DNA of 64,000 bases from Modicisalibacter sp049808615 (GCF_049808615.1 NZ_JBNCAN010000004.1:62001-126000), one strand, 5' to 3'; shown: positions 1-9,520, numbered from the stretch's first letter. Notes: generated by a model from the sequence alone, not told the origin. Numbers and translations are program-made.

Positions 1-132
1 GGCCAGACCATCTTCGCTCCGGAGGGCCGCCCCTTCCTGGGCGAGCGCTGGTCGGAAACTCCGGCAGTGGATGTATGCCTTACTGCTCAGGGCGAGCAGG
101 TGGTAGCGTGGATCGTCGATGTATTGAGTTGA
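1..132 (+). CDS. C-terminal end of an unidentified protein (5' truncated by window)
   Basis: Frame 1 is open from the first base and stops at TGA 130-132, giving 43 residues that end in WIVDVLS. The codon use (GC-rich third positions) looks like that of the neighbouring real genes. The visible piece has no motif I can tie to a family, so no function is given. It faces the acylphosphatase gene across a hairpin-rich spacer (133-383), so the two genes converge. Confidence 0.55.
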   Translation, partial: GQTIFAPEGRPFLGERWSETPAVDVCLTAQGEQVVAWIVDVLS

Positions 133-180
133 AAAGTGGCTGCGTTTGCTCATACTTTGTTGAAAATCAGCTCAAAATAC

Positions 181-363
181 TCATTTACAACTCGTAAACT
201 CCGTTTTTGGACTCGCAACATCCATGTTGCTCGCTCTTCGAGCAGCGGAGCTGTCCAAATCGGCAGTCCGGCCGATTTGTCGACTGATTTTTGCTTTGTG
301 ACCCACATGGATGTGGGAAATGCGTTAGCCCGCAGGGAGCGGGCTTAGAGCTGAGCTTCGCTC
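181..363. repeat. Cluster of consecutive palindromes (BIME/REP-like intergenic element)
   Basis: Seven short inverted repeats follow one another in about 180 bp. They are TTTAC/GTAAA at 184-198, GCAACAT/ATGTTGC at 215-230, GCTC-TTC-GAGC at 233-243, AAATCGGC/GCCGATTT at 257-278, CCCACAT/ATGTGGG at 302-317, GCCCGC/GCGGGC at 328-344 and GAGC-TTC-GCTC at 353-363. The segment lies between two convergent genes and has no credible ORF. It probably acts as a bidirectional transcription terminator or mRNA stabiliser and may be a dispersed extragenic repeat. No second copy is visible in this window. Confidence 0.6.
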
Positions 364-383
364 GCCGACTTTTCGGAAAGAAG

Positions 384-656
384 TCAACCGGTCGTGAAGT
401 TCGTATACTCACACCAGGCAATTTCCTCGATCTGCACATGGGTCACCTGCGCTGCGGGTGGCCCGTGCCATAGCCATTCGATGAGACGATCGATCTTCTC
501 CTGCTCGCCGCACGCTATCACCTCCACGCTGCCATCGGCCAGGTTGCTGACGTGACCGGCCACATTGGCCTCTCGCGCTCGTTTGCTGACCGCATGACGA
601 TAGCCCACTCCCTGAACCCGACCGTTGACGGTTGCCTTGATGCAATGATGGTCCAT
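384..656 (-). CDS. acyP: Acylphosphatase
   Basis: A 90-residue protein beginning MDHHCIKATVNGRVQGVGYR. The segment GRVQGVGYR is the acylphosphatase phosphate-binding loop with its catalytic Arg, and a conserved Asn follows in the SNLADGSVEV stretch. The family hydrolyses the carboxyl-phosphate bond of acyl phosphates in the cytoplasm. The length matches the usual 90-100 residues. The start is the ATG at 656 because AAGGAG lies just upstream of it on the minus strand; an upstream in-frame ATG at 713 has no such signal. Confidence 0.93.
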   Translation of the reverse strand: MDHHCIKATVNGRVQGVGYRHAVSKRAREANVAGHVSNLADGSVEVIACGEQEKIDRLIEWLWHGPPAAQVTHVQIEEIAWCEYTNFTTG

Positions 657-782
657 GACACTTGCTCCTTGCGCTGTCGAATGTGCCCTTTCTAGCATTA
701 TCGTGGGTGGCATCCAAAATCGAGAAATTCTTCCTGGTTTGTCTTAGGCTGAAAGCAGCAAAAAAACAGCCAACAGGGGGAA

Positions 783-1838
783 ATGACAATGACTCTCTTC
801 GCCCATCCGGATTTCGATCATCATGAGCAGATCATCTACGGTAACGACCGTGCCAGTGGTCTGCAGGCAATTATTGCCATTCACAATACCTGCCGCGGCC
901 CGGCGTTGGGGGGACTCCGCATCCACGCTTACCCGACCGAAGAGCGCGCGCTGGCAGATGCGCTGCGACTCTCGCGCGGGATGACCTACAAATCAGCGAT
1001 AGCCGACCTGCCTCTGGGCGGCGGCAAGGCCGTGATCATCGCCGACCCCAAACGTCACAAGACACCTGCCTTACTCGAGGCAATGGGCAGATTGATCGCC
1101 TCTCAGGGCGGGCGTTACATCACTGCAGAAGATTCGGGAAGCGGCGAACAGGACATGCAGATCATCGCCGGTGTGACCGAGCACGTCTCGGGGTTACGAC
1201 GCCATGGCAATGCCTCCGGTGATCCATCACCGTTTACTGCCTGGGGGGTCTTCAATGCACTGCGCTGTGCGGTACGACATGGCCTTGAGCGTGACGATCT
1301 GACCGGGTTGCGTGTCGCGATTCAGGGTGTTGGCCACGTTGGTGAACATCTTGCTCGCCATCTGCACGATGCGGGTGCACATCTGATACTTGCGGATGTC
1401 GACACGCAAGCCGTAAAGCATCTAGCCAACGAACTACATGCCGATATGGCATCTCCGCTTGATATCTTTGATGCGGAGGTGGATATTTTTGCTCCTTGCG
1501 CCATGGGTGCCGTACTCGACAAGCGGGTTTGTGAGCGCTTGAAGGCAAGCATCGTCGTCGGTGCCGCCAATAACCAGCTTGCCACACCCGAAATGGCGGA
1601 TCGGCTGCACCAGCGAGGGATTCTCTATACACCGGATTATGTTGCCAACGCGGGCGGTCTCATCGAGGTGGCCTGGCAGCGCCGCGAGGATTATCGTCAC
1701 GACCTCGTCATGGAGCACATCGCAGGTATCGAGCGCACACTGGACGAGATATTCGATCGCGCAAGTCGTGAACAATGCAGTCCCGCGCCGATCGCCGATC
1801 GTCTAGCCGAAGAGCGTTTTTCTCCACGCAACGACTAA
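783..1838 (+). CDS. Leucine (Glu/Leu/Phe/Val) dehydrogenase
   Basis: A 351-residue NAD-dependent amino-acid dehydrogenase that would interconvert branched-chain L-amino acids and their 2-oxo acids with release or uptake of ammonia. The N-terminal substrate domain carries the substrate Lys (K70 in MTYK) and catalytic Lys (K82 in LGGGKAV). The C-terminal Rossmann domain has the glycine-rich IQGVGHVGEHLA stretch. The start ATG at 783 is preceded by CAGGGGG. It is monocistronic here, but the Liv branched-chain amino-acid importer lies about 8 kb away. Substrate preference (Leu rather than Glu or Phe) is inferred from length and overall resemblance. Confidence 0.9.
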   Translation: MTMTLFAHPDFDHHEQIIYGNDRASGLQAIIAIHNTCRGPALGGLRIHAYPTEERALADALRLSRGMTYKSAIADLPLGGGKAVIIADPKRHKTPALLEAMGRLIASQGGRYITAEDSGSGEQDMQIIAGVTEHVSGLRRHGNASGDPSPFTAWGVFNALRCAVRHGLERDDLTGLRVAIQGVGHVGEHLARHLHDAGAHLILADVDTQAVKHLANELHADMASPLDIFDAEVDIFAPCAMGAVLDKRVCERLKASIVVGAANNQLATPEMADRLHQRGILYTPDYVANAGGLIEVAWQRREDYRHDLVMEHIAGIERTLDEIFDRASREQCSPAPIADRLAEERFSPRND

Positions 1839-1871
1839 GCTGCTCTACCATTTGTTTTGCCGTTCGCTTTA

Positions 1872-2786
1872 CTAGGACTGATCCCGGGCCAGCATTTCCC
1901 GCTTGACCCGTACCGCCATGTTACGTGGAATGATAGGTTTGCCTCGTTCTTCGAGATGGGTACGCGTCAGCGCTGCTCCGAAGAGCAAGATCAGCGATGA
2001 GTAGTAGACCCAAAGCAGGATCAGTACCAGGGAGCCCGCGGCGCCATAGGTCGAGGCGGTAGCGGTGTAGGCCAAGTACGCGGAGATGCCGAAGCGCCCA
2101 ATGGAAAACAGCACTGCGGTAATGATCGCACCTACCAATACATCACGCCAACTAAGCACGACATCGGGTAACACCTTGAATATTGTCGCGAAGAACAGTG
2201 TGACCGCCATCAATGAGAGGAGTTGTTCCGTCCCACCCAACAAGCCTTTGACCCAGGGCAGCCAGCCGCTGGCAAATTGGAATACTGCCTGTATCGCCAC
2301 CCCGGCAACCAACGAAACAAGCAGTACGAAACCAATGGCCAATACCACGGCAAGTGAGAGAAAGCGGCTCTTGAGAAACTGCAGGATACCGCTGCGATCT
2401 GGCCGCGGTATCACGCCCCAGATGGTATTGAGCGAAAACTGCATCTGGGCGAAGACTGTCGTGGCCCCCACCAACAATGCACCGATTCCCAATAGCGTCG
2501 GAATGATGCCGGAGGTCTCGATGCGTGATTGAGAAACGGCGTTCTCGATCGCGCTCGCCGCGCCAGGCCCCATGACGTCGGATAGCTGGGAGACGATCTG
2601 GCCTTGAGCAGCTTCCTCGCCAAGTACCAGGCCGATGACCGTGACCGCGATGATGATCGTGGGCGCCAGGGAAAACAGGGTGTAGAAAGCCAGGGATCCT
2701 GCATAGCTGAAGGCGTTATGCTGCAACCAGAGCTGAATTGCATTGCGTACGATGCGAAACCAACTGACGATCTCATTTTTTATCAT
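1872..2786 (-). CDS. YihY/BrkB-family inner-membrane protein
   Basis: A 304-residue polytopic membrane protein of the YihY/virulence factor BrkB family. It starts with a short basic-amphipathic segment, then AFYTLFSLAPTIIIAVTVIG and several further hydrophobic helices, with the conserved late segment TYGAAGSLVLILLWVYYSS. Length is normal for the family. A strong ribosome site (AAGGAAGGGG) precedes the ATG at 2786. The family's biochemical role is not settled, so I give none. It lies on the same strand as the downstream end of the ligase-like gene but with its own spacer. Confidence 0.88.
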   Translation of the reverse strand: MIKNEIVSWFRIVRNAIQLWLQHNAFSYAGSLAFYTLFSLAPTIIIAVTVIGLVLGEEAAQGQIVSQLSDVMGPGAASAIENAVSQSRIETSGIIPTLLGIGALLVGATTVFAQMQFSLNTIWGVIPRPDRSGILQFLKSRFLSLAVVLAIGFVLLVSLVAGVAIQAVFQFASGWLPWVKGLLGGTEQLLSLMAVTLFFATIFKVLPDVVLSWRDVLVGAIITAVLFSIGRFGISAYLAYTATASTYGAAGSLVLILLWVYYSSLILLFGAALTRTHLEERGKPIIPRNMAVRVKREMLARDQS

Positions 2787-2863
2787 GGTTACCCCTTCCT
2801 TGAGTCCGACACTTTATCAACCCTGTTGAGTATATATAAGGCGATGAAGAGATGGATAATACG

Positions 2864-4096
2864 CTAAGGTTCTTTTGGGTTGCATTGTCGCTCCCGATGA
2901 CACAAGACAGCCCACAGCACTACCAGCCAGAACGCATACATGACGATACCGCTATCGAAGGCGAGTAAGGTCTGCGTCAAGCCGAACCCCATATAGGCTA
3001 CCGGTAATGCCGTTCCAGCAATGGCAAAAGCGCGCAATCGAAGGTCTTGGCTGTGTAGACGCTTTGCAAACAGATACAACGGCACCAGATAAAGGGCTAG
3101 TAACGCTATCAGCCCCCCCATTCCTTGCTTGAGCCAGGCATCCAGTAAGTCGTTGTGGACGTGATCGAACTTCTTCAGATAAGGGTGGATTGCGCCTTCG
3201 TCGATCAAGGTGTCTCGCGCCTGTGAATATCCCGATTCCCCCCAACCCAGCAATGGCCGCTCGGGGATCAGGATGAGTGCGCTGCGCCACATTTCTATGC
3301 GCGCGCCCACCGAGTTCGTCGGATCTCCTTCTTCCACGAATTCCGTGTAACTGCTGAATATACGCTGCACACGCTCCTGCACCCCCAACTGGGGAATCGA
3401 ATAGGCAATCACCGGGCCGACCAAGAAAATGATTGCCAGCCCTGCCAGCCAGCGCTTGGACAAGTGATGCCCGTAGCCCAGATACAATACTCCAAGCATG
3501 AAAGGAAAACTCACCCACCCACCGCGGCTACCGGAAAGAAAAGAACCCAGCACTCCAGAGATCGCACCAAGCACCAACAGTACGCACCATGCCTGCCTTC
3601 TGATGCGGGTGTCTCTGCTCAATGCCCAGCCCAGACCGGTGAGGCAGAAAAACCCCAGCAACAGACTCAAATCGCCGAATTGAATCGAGTCGACGAACCC
3701 TTGGGCACGTCTGGCACCCATCACGAGTTTCTGCCAGCCTGCCCAGATTCCGGTGAACACGCTACCTAACGCCACGCCACTCCACATGGCTGCCGCAGGG
3801 GGTGGAAAAGCCAGCAGTAACAGCAAGGCGGGAACGGCGAAAAGAACAGACAGTGGGCCAGATAGCTTCATTGATGACTGTTCACCCCACCAGACTCCTA
3901 GCGTGCTCACGCCAGCATAGAACAGCAACGTCCCAATGATCGCCCATTCTTGCCGGCCAAGTGTCAGCCTCGAGGGCCGGATCGGCAACAAGAGGCTGCC
4001 TGTCAGTAACAGCGTGGGGCCGATGAAATATCCCAAGGGCACAACGAGCGCGACGGCGCCCAGTAAAAACACTGCCAAACTCGTATAACGACTCAT
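2864..4096 (-). CDS. O-antigen ligase family membrane protein (Wzy_C/WaaL-like)
   Basis: About 410 residues with roughly ten or more hydrophobic segments and one large periplasmic loop containing GWGESGYSQARD followed by KKFDHVHNDLLDAWLKQG. The H-x-H-N-x-x-L pattern in that loop is the hallmark of the Wzy_C/WaaL superfamily, which transfers undecaprenyl-linked glycans to lipid A core or another acceptor. The start at 4096 is chosen because GAGAGAG sits just upstream. No other LPS or glycan genes are adjacent, so the acceptor (lipid A core, protein or polymer extension) cannot be decided. Confidence 0.82.
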   Translation of the reverse strand: MSRYTSLAVFLLGAVALVVPLGYFIGPTLLLTGSLLLPIRPSRLTLGRQEWAIIGTLLFYAGVSTLGVWWGEQSSMKLSGPLSVLFAVPALLLLLAFPPPAAAMWSGVALGSVFTGIWAGWQKLVMGARRAQGFVDSIQFGDLSLLLGFFCLTGLGWALSRDTRIRRQAWCVLLVLGAISGVLGSFLSGSRGGWVSFPFMLGVLYLGYGHHLSKRWLAGLAIIFLVGPVIAYSIPQLGVQERVQRIFSSYTEFVEEGDPTNSVGARIEMWRSALILIPERPLLGWGESGYSQARDTLIDEGAIHPYLKKFDHVHNDLLDAWLKQGMGGLIALLALYLVPLYLFAKRLHSQDLRLRAFAIAGTALPVAYMGFGLTQTLLAFDSGIVMYAFWLVVLWAVLCHRERQCNPKEP

Positions 4097-4219
4097 GCAC
4101 TCTCTCGTGTCTATCGCCTTGTAGCCCACACTGTCCCCGACCATAATGCCCCATCAAATTGACCGCCATAAATGACTCGCCAAGGTAACAGCAATGGCGA
4201 TTGCGCCGGATCCGACCTA

Positions 4220-5290
4220 ATGCCTCACTACGACTTCGACTGCCTGGTCTTCATCGGCCGTTTTCAACCTCCCCATCTGGGCCATCTGGCCGTCATGCAC
4301 GAGGCGCTCAAACGCGCGCGCCAGGTCATCGTGCTCAGTGGCTCCGCCTGGCAGGCCCGGTCGTTGCGTAATCCCTGGCGTTTCGAGGAGCGGCGCGACA
4401 TGCTACGCAGTTGCTTCGACGCCCAGGAGAATCAGCGTCTCGAAATTGCCCCATTGCTAGACGCTCTCTACAACGACGACGTCTGGGTTCGTGATGTACA
4501 ACGCAAGGTCCGCGATATTGCCCGCCCTGCTCAGGGAAAGCTGCCTCGGATCGGTCTTATCGGCGCCAGTCGTGGGCAATCGAGCTATTATCTAAGCCTG
4601 TTTCCGCAATGGGAGTCCGTCAGCGTCCCCTTGGTGGAGGGGATTTCTGCCAGCCAGATTCGTGAGCGCTTGTTTCGCTCCAGCGCCTCGGCGTCGGACT
4701 ATCTTTCCACTGGCGCGGCACACGATCTCCCACCGGGGGTGCATCGTGCCCTGAAAGCCTTTCACGACACCGTCTGCTATCGCCAGCTGCTCGAAGAACA
4801 GCGTCTTCTCGAACAGTATCGCAATGCCTGGGCTCAGGCGCCCTATCCGCCTATTTTCGTCACCGTGAATGCGGTGGTCGTCCAATCGGGTCATGTGCTG
4901 TTGGTCAAACGCACCGCGGCACCGGGTCAGGGACTGCTCGCATTGCCCGGTGGTTTCATCAATCCTCATGAGCGTTTGCTCGATGCCTGCCTACGGGAAT
5001 TGCGTGAGCGAGTGCGCCTGAAGGTACCGGAACCCGTTCTCAAGGGATCTCTACGTGGTCAGCGGTTGTTCGATGAACCTCATCGCAGTTGGCGTGGTCG
5101 CACCCTGGCCGAAGCCTTCTATTTCGCTTTACGCCCCGATCAACAGTTGCCTCGCTTGAAACCTGTCAAAGGGGGAGAAAGCGCGCGCTGGGTCGCACTG
5201 GCGGATCTTGAACCCGACACCCTGTTCGAGGATCACTTCTTCATCATTCAGAATTTTTTGGGGCTGCCCGCAGGCGGACTCATTCCTTGA
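4220..5290 (+). CDS. Bifunctional nicotinamide-nucleotide adenylyltransferase / Nudix hydrolase
   Basis: A 356-residue two-domain enzyme. The N-terminal nucleotidyltransferase domain shows GRFQPPHLGHL (the HxGH-type motif) and ISASQIRERL (ISxxxxR), which would make NAD from NMN and ATP. The C-terminal Nudix domain has GGFINPHE and RELRE but ends RVRL where the consensus is EEXGU, so one metal-binding Glu and the Gly are replaced. Related two-domain proteins cleave ADP-ribose in NAD recycling. An in-frame ATG at 4172 is possible, but the family N-terminus fits the ATG at 4220; neither has a strong ribosome site. Confidence 0.87.
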   Translation: MPHYDFDCLVFIGRFQPPHLGHLAVMHEALKRARQVIVLSGSAWQARSLRNPWRFEERRDMLRSCFDAQENQRLEIAPLLDALYNDDVWVRDVQRKVRDIARPAQGKLPRIGLIGASRGQSSYYLSLFPQWESVSVPLVEGISASQIRERLFRSSASASDYLSTGAAHDLPPGVHRALKAFHDTVCYRQLLEEQRLLEQYRNAWAQAPYPPIFVTVNAVVVQSGHVLLVKRTAAPGQGLLALPGGFINPHERLLDACLRELRERVRLKVPEPVLKGSLRGQRLFDEPHRSWRGRTLAEAFYFALRPDQQLPRLKPVKGGESARWVALADLEPDTLFEDHFFIIQNFLGLPAGGLIP

Positions 5291-5313
5291 CGCTCACCGA
5301 TCAGAATGCAAAA

Positions 5314-6231
5314 TCACGCCTGCAGTAAGTCCCGGGGTAGCGTCATCATCTGATTCCACAACTTCTCGGCTCCAGGTTTATGGACCAGCGAACAACGATA
5401 GAGTCGTACTTCCAAGGGGATGTCCCACTCTTCACCTCCAGCGCGGACGAATCGTCCTGTATCGAGCTCTGTGCGGATGCAGAAGTCAGGAATCCAGGCC
5501 ATACCCACGCCCTGTAGTGCCATTCCCTTGAGTCCTTCCGCCATGGCGGTTTCGTAGATCGTCTTCAGGCGCAAACGTAGGGGGTCATTTTTCAGCAGTA
5601 TGCGCACACTACGCCCAAGAAAAGCGCCTTGGGTGTAGGCGAGATAGGGAATCGGCTCGTTTCCCGCCAAAGGAAAAAGCGGCTGCCCCGTTTCATCGGG
5701 CAGACAGACCGGGATCATCTTGGCATTGCCAATAGAGAAGGAGGGAAAAATTTCACCATCAAGCTGCATGGTGGCGTAAGGATCGTGATACCCCAGCATA
5801 AGATCGCAGTTACCTTCCCGAAGGACATGGATGGCGTCGCCGACATTCATTGCTACCAAACGCGTAGGTAGCTCCCCCACCCCCTTTTGCAAACGAGAAA
5901 TCCAGCGTGGATAGAAATCAAGCGCCAATGAATGAGCGGCCACCACGTCCAGGGCTTCATTAGCAATCGAAAGACCGCGTAAATGCCCCAGGCTTTCGTT
6001 GAGTTGCTCGACCAGATTGCGTGCCGTGACCAGAAACAGCTGCCCTTCCGGCGTCAATCCGATAGGGGTTGTCGAGCGATCAACCAGAACGGTACCGACC
6101 GCTTGTTCAAGGGCGCGAATACGTCGACTAAAAGCCGGTTGTGTGACATGGCGTTGGCGAGCCGAGGCGGAAAAGCTGCGGGTGCTGGCCAGGGCGACAA
6201 AGTCTTCCAGCCACTTGGTTTCAAGGTTCAC
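5314..6231 (-). CDS. LysR-family regulator resembling HypT (hypochlorite-responsive)
   Basis: A 305-residue LysR regulator. The N-terminal winged helix-turn-helix (NLETKWLEDFVALA, then QPAFSRRIRALEQAVG) and the effector domain resemble E. coli HypT/YjiE along the whole length as I remember it. HypT senses hypochlorite through Met oxidation. The gene starts with GTG at 6231 behind a good TAGGAG signal. It converges with the NMN adenylyltransferase gene (23-bp gap). Its regulon is not visible; it follows cls on the same strand, but with an AT-rich 118-bp promoter spacer of its own. Confidence 0.85.
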   Translation of the reverse strand: MNLETKWLEDFVALASTRSFSASARQRHVTQPAFSRRIRALEQAVGTVLVDRSTTPIGLTPEGQLFLVTARNLVEQLNESLGHLRGLSIANEALDVVAAHSLALDFYPRWISRLQKGVGELPTRLVAMNVGDAIHVLREGNCDLMLGYHDPYATMQLDGEIFPSFSIGNAKMIPVCLPDETGQPLFPLAGNEPIPYLAYTQGAFLGRSVRILLKNDPLRLRLKTIYETAMAEGLKGMALQGVGMAWIPDFCIRTELDTGRFVRAGGEEWDIPLEVRLYRCSLVHKPGAEKLWNQMMTLPRDLLQA

Positions 6232-6349
6232 CGCGACTCCTAGTTCAAAGTTGACAGTACAGCCGGTATCGATGATTAGACCGGTAAAGCCAGTAGTTTA
6301 ACAATAGCTTAATTAAAAATTAGCTGATTCACCATGCAGTTCGCCAAGA

Positions 6350-7768
6350 TTAAAGGACTGGCGACAACAGATATGCGGCACGGGAAACGATCTTACGCCA
6401 CAGTGGACGCTGCTTAAGCTCATCCAGGGTTACTTGCCGGCAATTGGCAAAGTCGTGCTCAAGCATCTCTTTCACTTCACCAGCAAAATAGCGATCAGGA
6501 ATAAAAGCAGTGATTTCGAAGTTCAGACGGAAAGACCGATTATCCAGATTGACCGTACCGACCGATGCACTGCCATCGTCGATAAGCATGACTTTTTGAT
6601 GTAGAAATCCAGGTTGATAACGGTATATCTTGACCCCGATCTGCAACATGTCCGGTAAGAACGAGAAAGCAGACAAGAATACCAGGAGATGGTCGGGGCG
6701 TTCGGGAATCATCACGCGCACATCGACGCCCCGCAAGGCCGCCAGACGCAGGGCATCCTGCACTCCCTGGTCCGGCACGAAGTAGGGACTGGTCACCCAG
6801 AACCGATACTGGGCATTGTGGATGGCGTTCTGCACAAGAAGACTTGCGGTTTCCTGATTATCCGCCGGCCCCGAGGGAACGATCACCACGTCATGACACT
6901 CCTCGCAGACGACGCGAGGTTGCCAGTCGAGAGAGATGACATTGCCCGTAGCCCAATGCCAGTCTTCCCAGAAGGCTTCCTGCAGCCCCAGCACGCTAGG
7001 CCCTGAAAGCTTGAGATGCGTATCGCGCCAGGGACCATGGCGAGGATCTTCACCGAGATATTCGACCCCTACGTTGAACCCCCCAGTCCAGCCAAGCTTG
7101 CCATCGACTACCACAACCTTACGGTGATTGCGGAAATTGAGCTGGAACCGATGGCGTACACCCCGGGACGAATTGAAGGCGCTGACCTCGGCCCCGGCAG
7201 TGCGCAGGTCGTTCAGATACCCCTCTCCCAGCCGACGGCACCCCACTTCGTCATACAGAAAATAGACGCGAACGCCGCGTTCGATCTGCTTTTCCAGGCG
7301 ACGTTTGAGTTCCAGTCCCAGACGGTCCTGACGAATGATGAAAAACTGGATCAGAATATAGGATTGGGCTGCATCGATCCCTGCAAACAAACTATCGAAC
7401 GTGGCCGCACCGTCAATCAAGAGCTCTGCACGGTTACCGGTGGTCAAGGGCATCTGTGCCAGATGTTCCATGGCACGCACGTTGCCTTCTCGGGCATCGA
7501 CCAGGTAAGGATCAACCAATGGTCGATAGCGTGCCAGGATACGCCGCAAGGCGGTGTCGCGTTCACCCCGCGCCGACACATAGCCGTAGAAGCGAGGCCG
7601 ACCGAACATCCAGTAAGCCGGCAACGCCGCATAGGGAAAGGTTATCAAGGTGACGATCCAGGCGATCGCTCCTTGAGAGGTACGGCTCGACATCAGTGCC
7701 AGCACCGCCGACACTGCCCCCATCACATGCACGAGAAAAATTCCCAGACCCAGCAGCCAAGAGGTCAT
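6350..7768 (-). CDS. cls: Cardiolipin synthase
   Basis: A 472-residue phospholipase-D-superfamily enzyme that condenses phosphatidylglycerol to cardiolipin in the inner membrane. Two N-terminal membrane helices are visible. Two HKD active sites follow: HRKVVVVDGKLGWTGG and HQKVMLIDDGSASVGT. The length fits ClsA-type enzymes. The ATG at 7768 has GGGAGAGG upstream. In a halophile-like organism cardiolipin is a known osmotic adaptation lipid, but nothing in the sequence shows regulation by salt. Confidence 0.93.
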   Translation of the reverse strand: MTSWLLGLGIFLVHVMGAVSAVLALMSSRTSQGAIAWIVTLITFPYAALPAYWMFGRPRFYGYVSARGERDTALRRILARYRPLVDPYLVDAREGNVRAMEHLAQMPLTTGNRAELLIDGAATFDSLFAGIDAAQSYILIQFFIIRQDRLGLELKRRLEKQIERGVRVYFLYDEVGCRRLGEGYLNDLRTAGAEVSAFNSSRGVRHRFQLNFRNHRKVVVVDGKLGWTGGFNVGVEYLGEDPRHGPWRDTHLKLSGPSVLGLQEAFWEDWHWATGNVISLDWQPRVVCEECHDVVIVPSGPADNQETASLLVQNAIHNAQYRFWVTSPYFVPDQGVQDALRLAALRGVDVRVMIPERPDHLLVFLSAFSFLPDMLQIGVKIYRYQPGFLHQKVMLIDDGSASVGTVNLDNRSFRLNFEITAFIPDRYFAGEVKEMLEHDFANCRQVTLDELKQRPLWRKIVSRAAYLLSPVL

Positions 7769-7861
7769 CGCCTCTCCCTATAGCGATTTCACAGTAGCAA
7801 AAAGCCAATGCAGCGCGGCCCCAGTTCGTATGGGGCCGCAACAATGAGTCACATCATCCTA

Positions 7862-9367
7862 TCAGGCTTGTGCAGCAATGATCTCTTTCCATTTCGCAGG
7901 CCCGGTCTGATGGACCGATTCGCCGCGGCTATCCACCGCCACGGTGACCGGCATATCCTCGATCTCGAACTCGTAGATCGCCTCCATGCCCAGATCCTCG
8001 AAGCCGACCACCCGCGCCTTCTTGATTGCCTGGGCGACCAGATAAGCCGCCCCCCCTACGGCCATCAGATAGACTGCTTTATTGTCGCGGATCGCCTCGA
8101 TCGCTGTCGGCCCGCGCTCGGCCTTGCCCACCATGCCCAGCAACCCGGTTTGTTCGAGCATGGTGCGAGTGAACTTGTCCATTCGCGTGGCCGTGGTCGG
8201 TCCAGCGGGCCCGACCACCTCGTTCCCTACGGGATCGACAGGGCCGACGTAATAGATGAAGCGCCCCCGCATATCCACCGGTAGCGGCTCATCCTTGGTA
8301 AGCATATCCACCATGCGCTTGTGAGCGGCGTCGCGACCAGTCAGCAGCTTGCCGGAGAGCAGCACGGTGTCACCGGGTTGCCAGCTCTGTATGTCTTCGG
8401 CGGTAATCTCGTCTAGGTTGACTCGACGCACATTGTCGCTCACCTCCCAGGCGATTTCCGGCCAGTCCTCGATCCTGGGTGCCGGCAATTCGGCGGCGCC
8501 ACTGCCATCGAGAGTGAAATGAACATGGCGTGTGGCCGCGCAGTTGGGAATGATCGCCACCGGTTTGTTGGCGGCGTGGGTTGGATAGTCCTTGATCTTG
8601 ATGTCCAGCACGGTCGTCAGTCCACCCAAGCCTTGGGCACCGATACCGCTCTTGTTGACCTTGTCAAACAGCTCGAGACGCAGCTCTTCGGCACGATTGG
8701 AAGCGCCCCGCGCCTGCAGTTCCTGGATATCGATGGGATCAAGCAGCGCTTCCTTGGCAAGTGCCATGGCCTTTTCGGCAGTGCCACCGATACCGATACC
8801 TAGCATACCGGGCGGACACCAGCCCGCCCCCATCTTGGGCAATTGCTCAAGCACCCAATCCACCACGCTGTCCGACGGGTTGAGCATGGCGAACTTCGAT
8901 TTGGCTTCGCTGCCGCCCCCCTTGGCGGCCACATGAATTTCGACCGCATCTCCCGGCACCAGCTTGTGATGAATGATGGCCGGTGTGTTATCGCCTGTGT
9001 TTTGACGCTTGCCATCCGGATCAGCGAGAATCGAGGCACGCAACACGTTATCCGGGTACTGATAGGCGCGGCGCACGCCTTCATTGATCATGTCGTCCAG
9101 GCTCATGTCGCCTTCCCAGCGCACATTCATACCGATATGAACGAAGACCGTGACGATGCCGGTGTCCTGACAGATCGGCCTATGCCCGGTCGCACACATG
9201 CGCGAATTGATCAGAATCTGAGCGATGGCATCCCGCGCTGCTGGATTTTCCTCGCGCTGATATGCCTGGTGCATGGCATCGATGAAATCCTTGGGATGGT
9301 AGTAGGAAATATATTGCAGGGCGTCGGCGACGCTTTGAATCACGTCGTCCTGGCGAATCACGGTCAT
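7862..9367 (-). CDS. fumA: Fumarate hydratase, class I (4Fe-4S)
   Basis: About 501 residues, the one-chain class I fumarase, which converts fumarate to malate in the TCA cycle using an oxygen-labile 4Fe-4S cluster. The N-terminal domain has CATGHRPICQDTGIVTVFV and GIGIGGTAEKAM; the C-terminal domain has the VYYVGPVDPV/VGPAGPTTATRMDKFT type signature. The start at 9367 (MTVIRQDD) is preferred over 9394 because AGGAG lies upstream. The promoter side holds an inverted repeat CGGTTCA/TGAACCG (9394-9428) that could be an operator. Confidence 0.93.
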   Translation of the reverse strand: MTVIRQDDVIQSVADALQYISYYHPKDFIDAMHQAYQREENPAARDAIAQILINSRMCATGHRPICQDTGIVTVFVHIGMNVRWEGDMSLDDMINEGVRRAYQYPDNVLRASILADPDGKRQNTGDNTPAIIHHKLVPGDAVEIHVAAKGGGSEAKSKFAMLNPSDSVVDWVLEQLPKMGAGWCPPGMLGIGIGGTAEKAMALAKEALLDPIDIQELQARGASNRAEELRLELFDKVNKSGIGAQGLGGLTTVLDIKIKDYPTHAANKPVAIIPNCAATRHVHFTLDGSGAAELPAPRIEDWPEIAWEVSDNVRRVNLDEITAEDIQSWQPGDTVLLSGKLLTGRDAAHKRMVDMLTKDEPLPVDMRGRFIYYVGPVDPVGNEVVGPAGPTTATRMDKFTRTMLEQTGLLGMVGKAERGPTAIEAIRDNKAVYLMAVGGAAYLVAQAIKKARVVGFEDLGMEAIYEFEIEDMPVTVAVDSRGESVHQTGPAKWKEIIAAQA

Positions 9368-9520
9368 GGGCTTGAGACTCCTGGCATAAAGCACGGTTCA
9401 GTGGACGAATTGTATCCTACCTGAACCGATTGACGCAGTTTGATGAGTGTAATGATAAATGAAAGGTAACGGTATAAGTTTAAAAGCCCATCCTGCCCAA
9501 CGCATGGCCAATCGCAGCGC

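Noticed and set aside
9394..9428. CGGTTCA/TGAACCG inverted repeat as a terminator of fumA
   Set aside because: It lies upstream of the fumA start, has a 21-base loop and no T-run; at most an operator, so not listed as a feature of its own.
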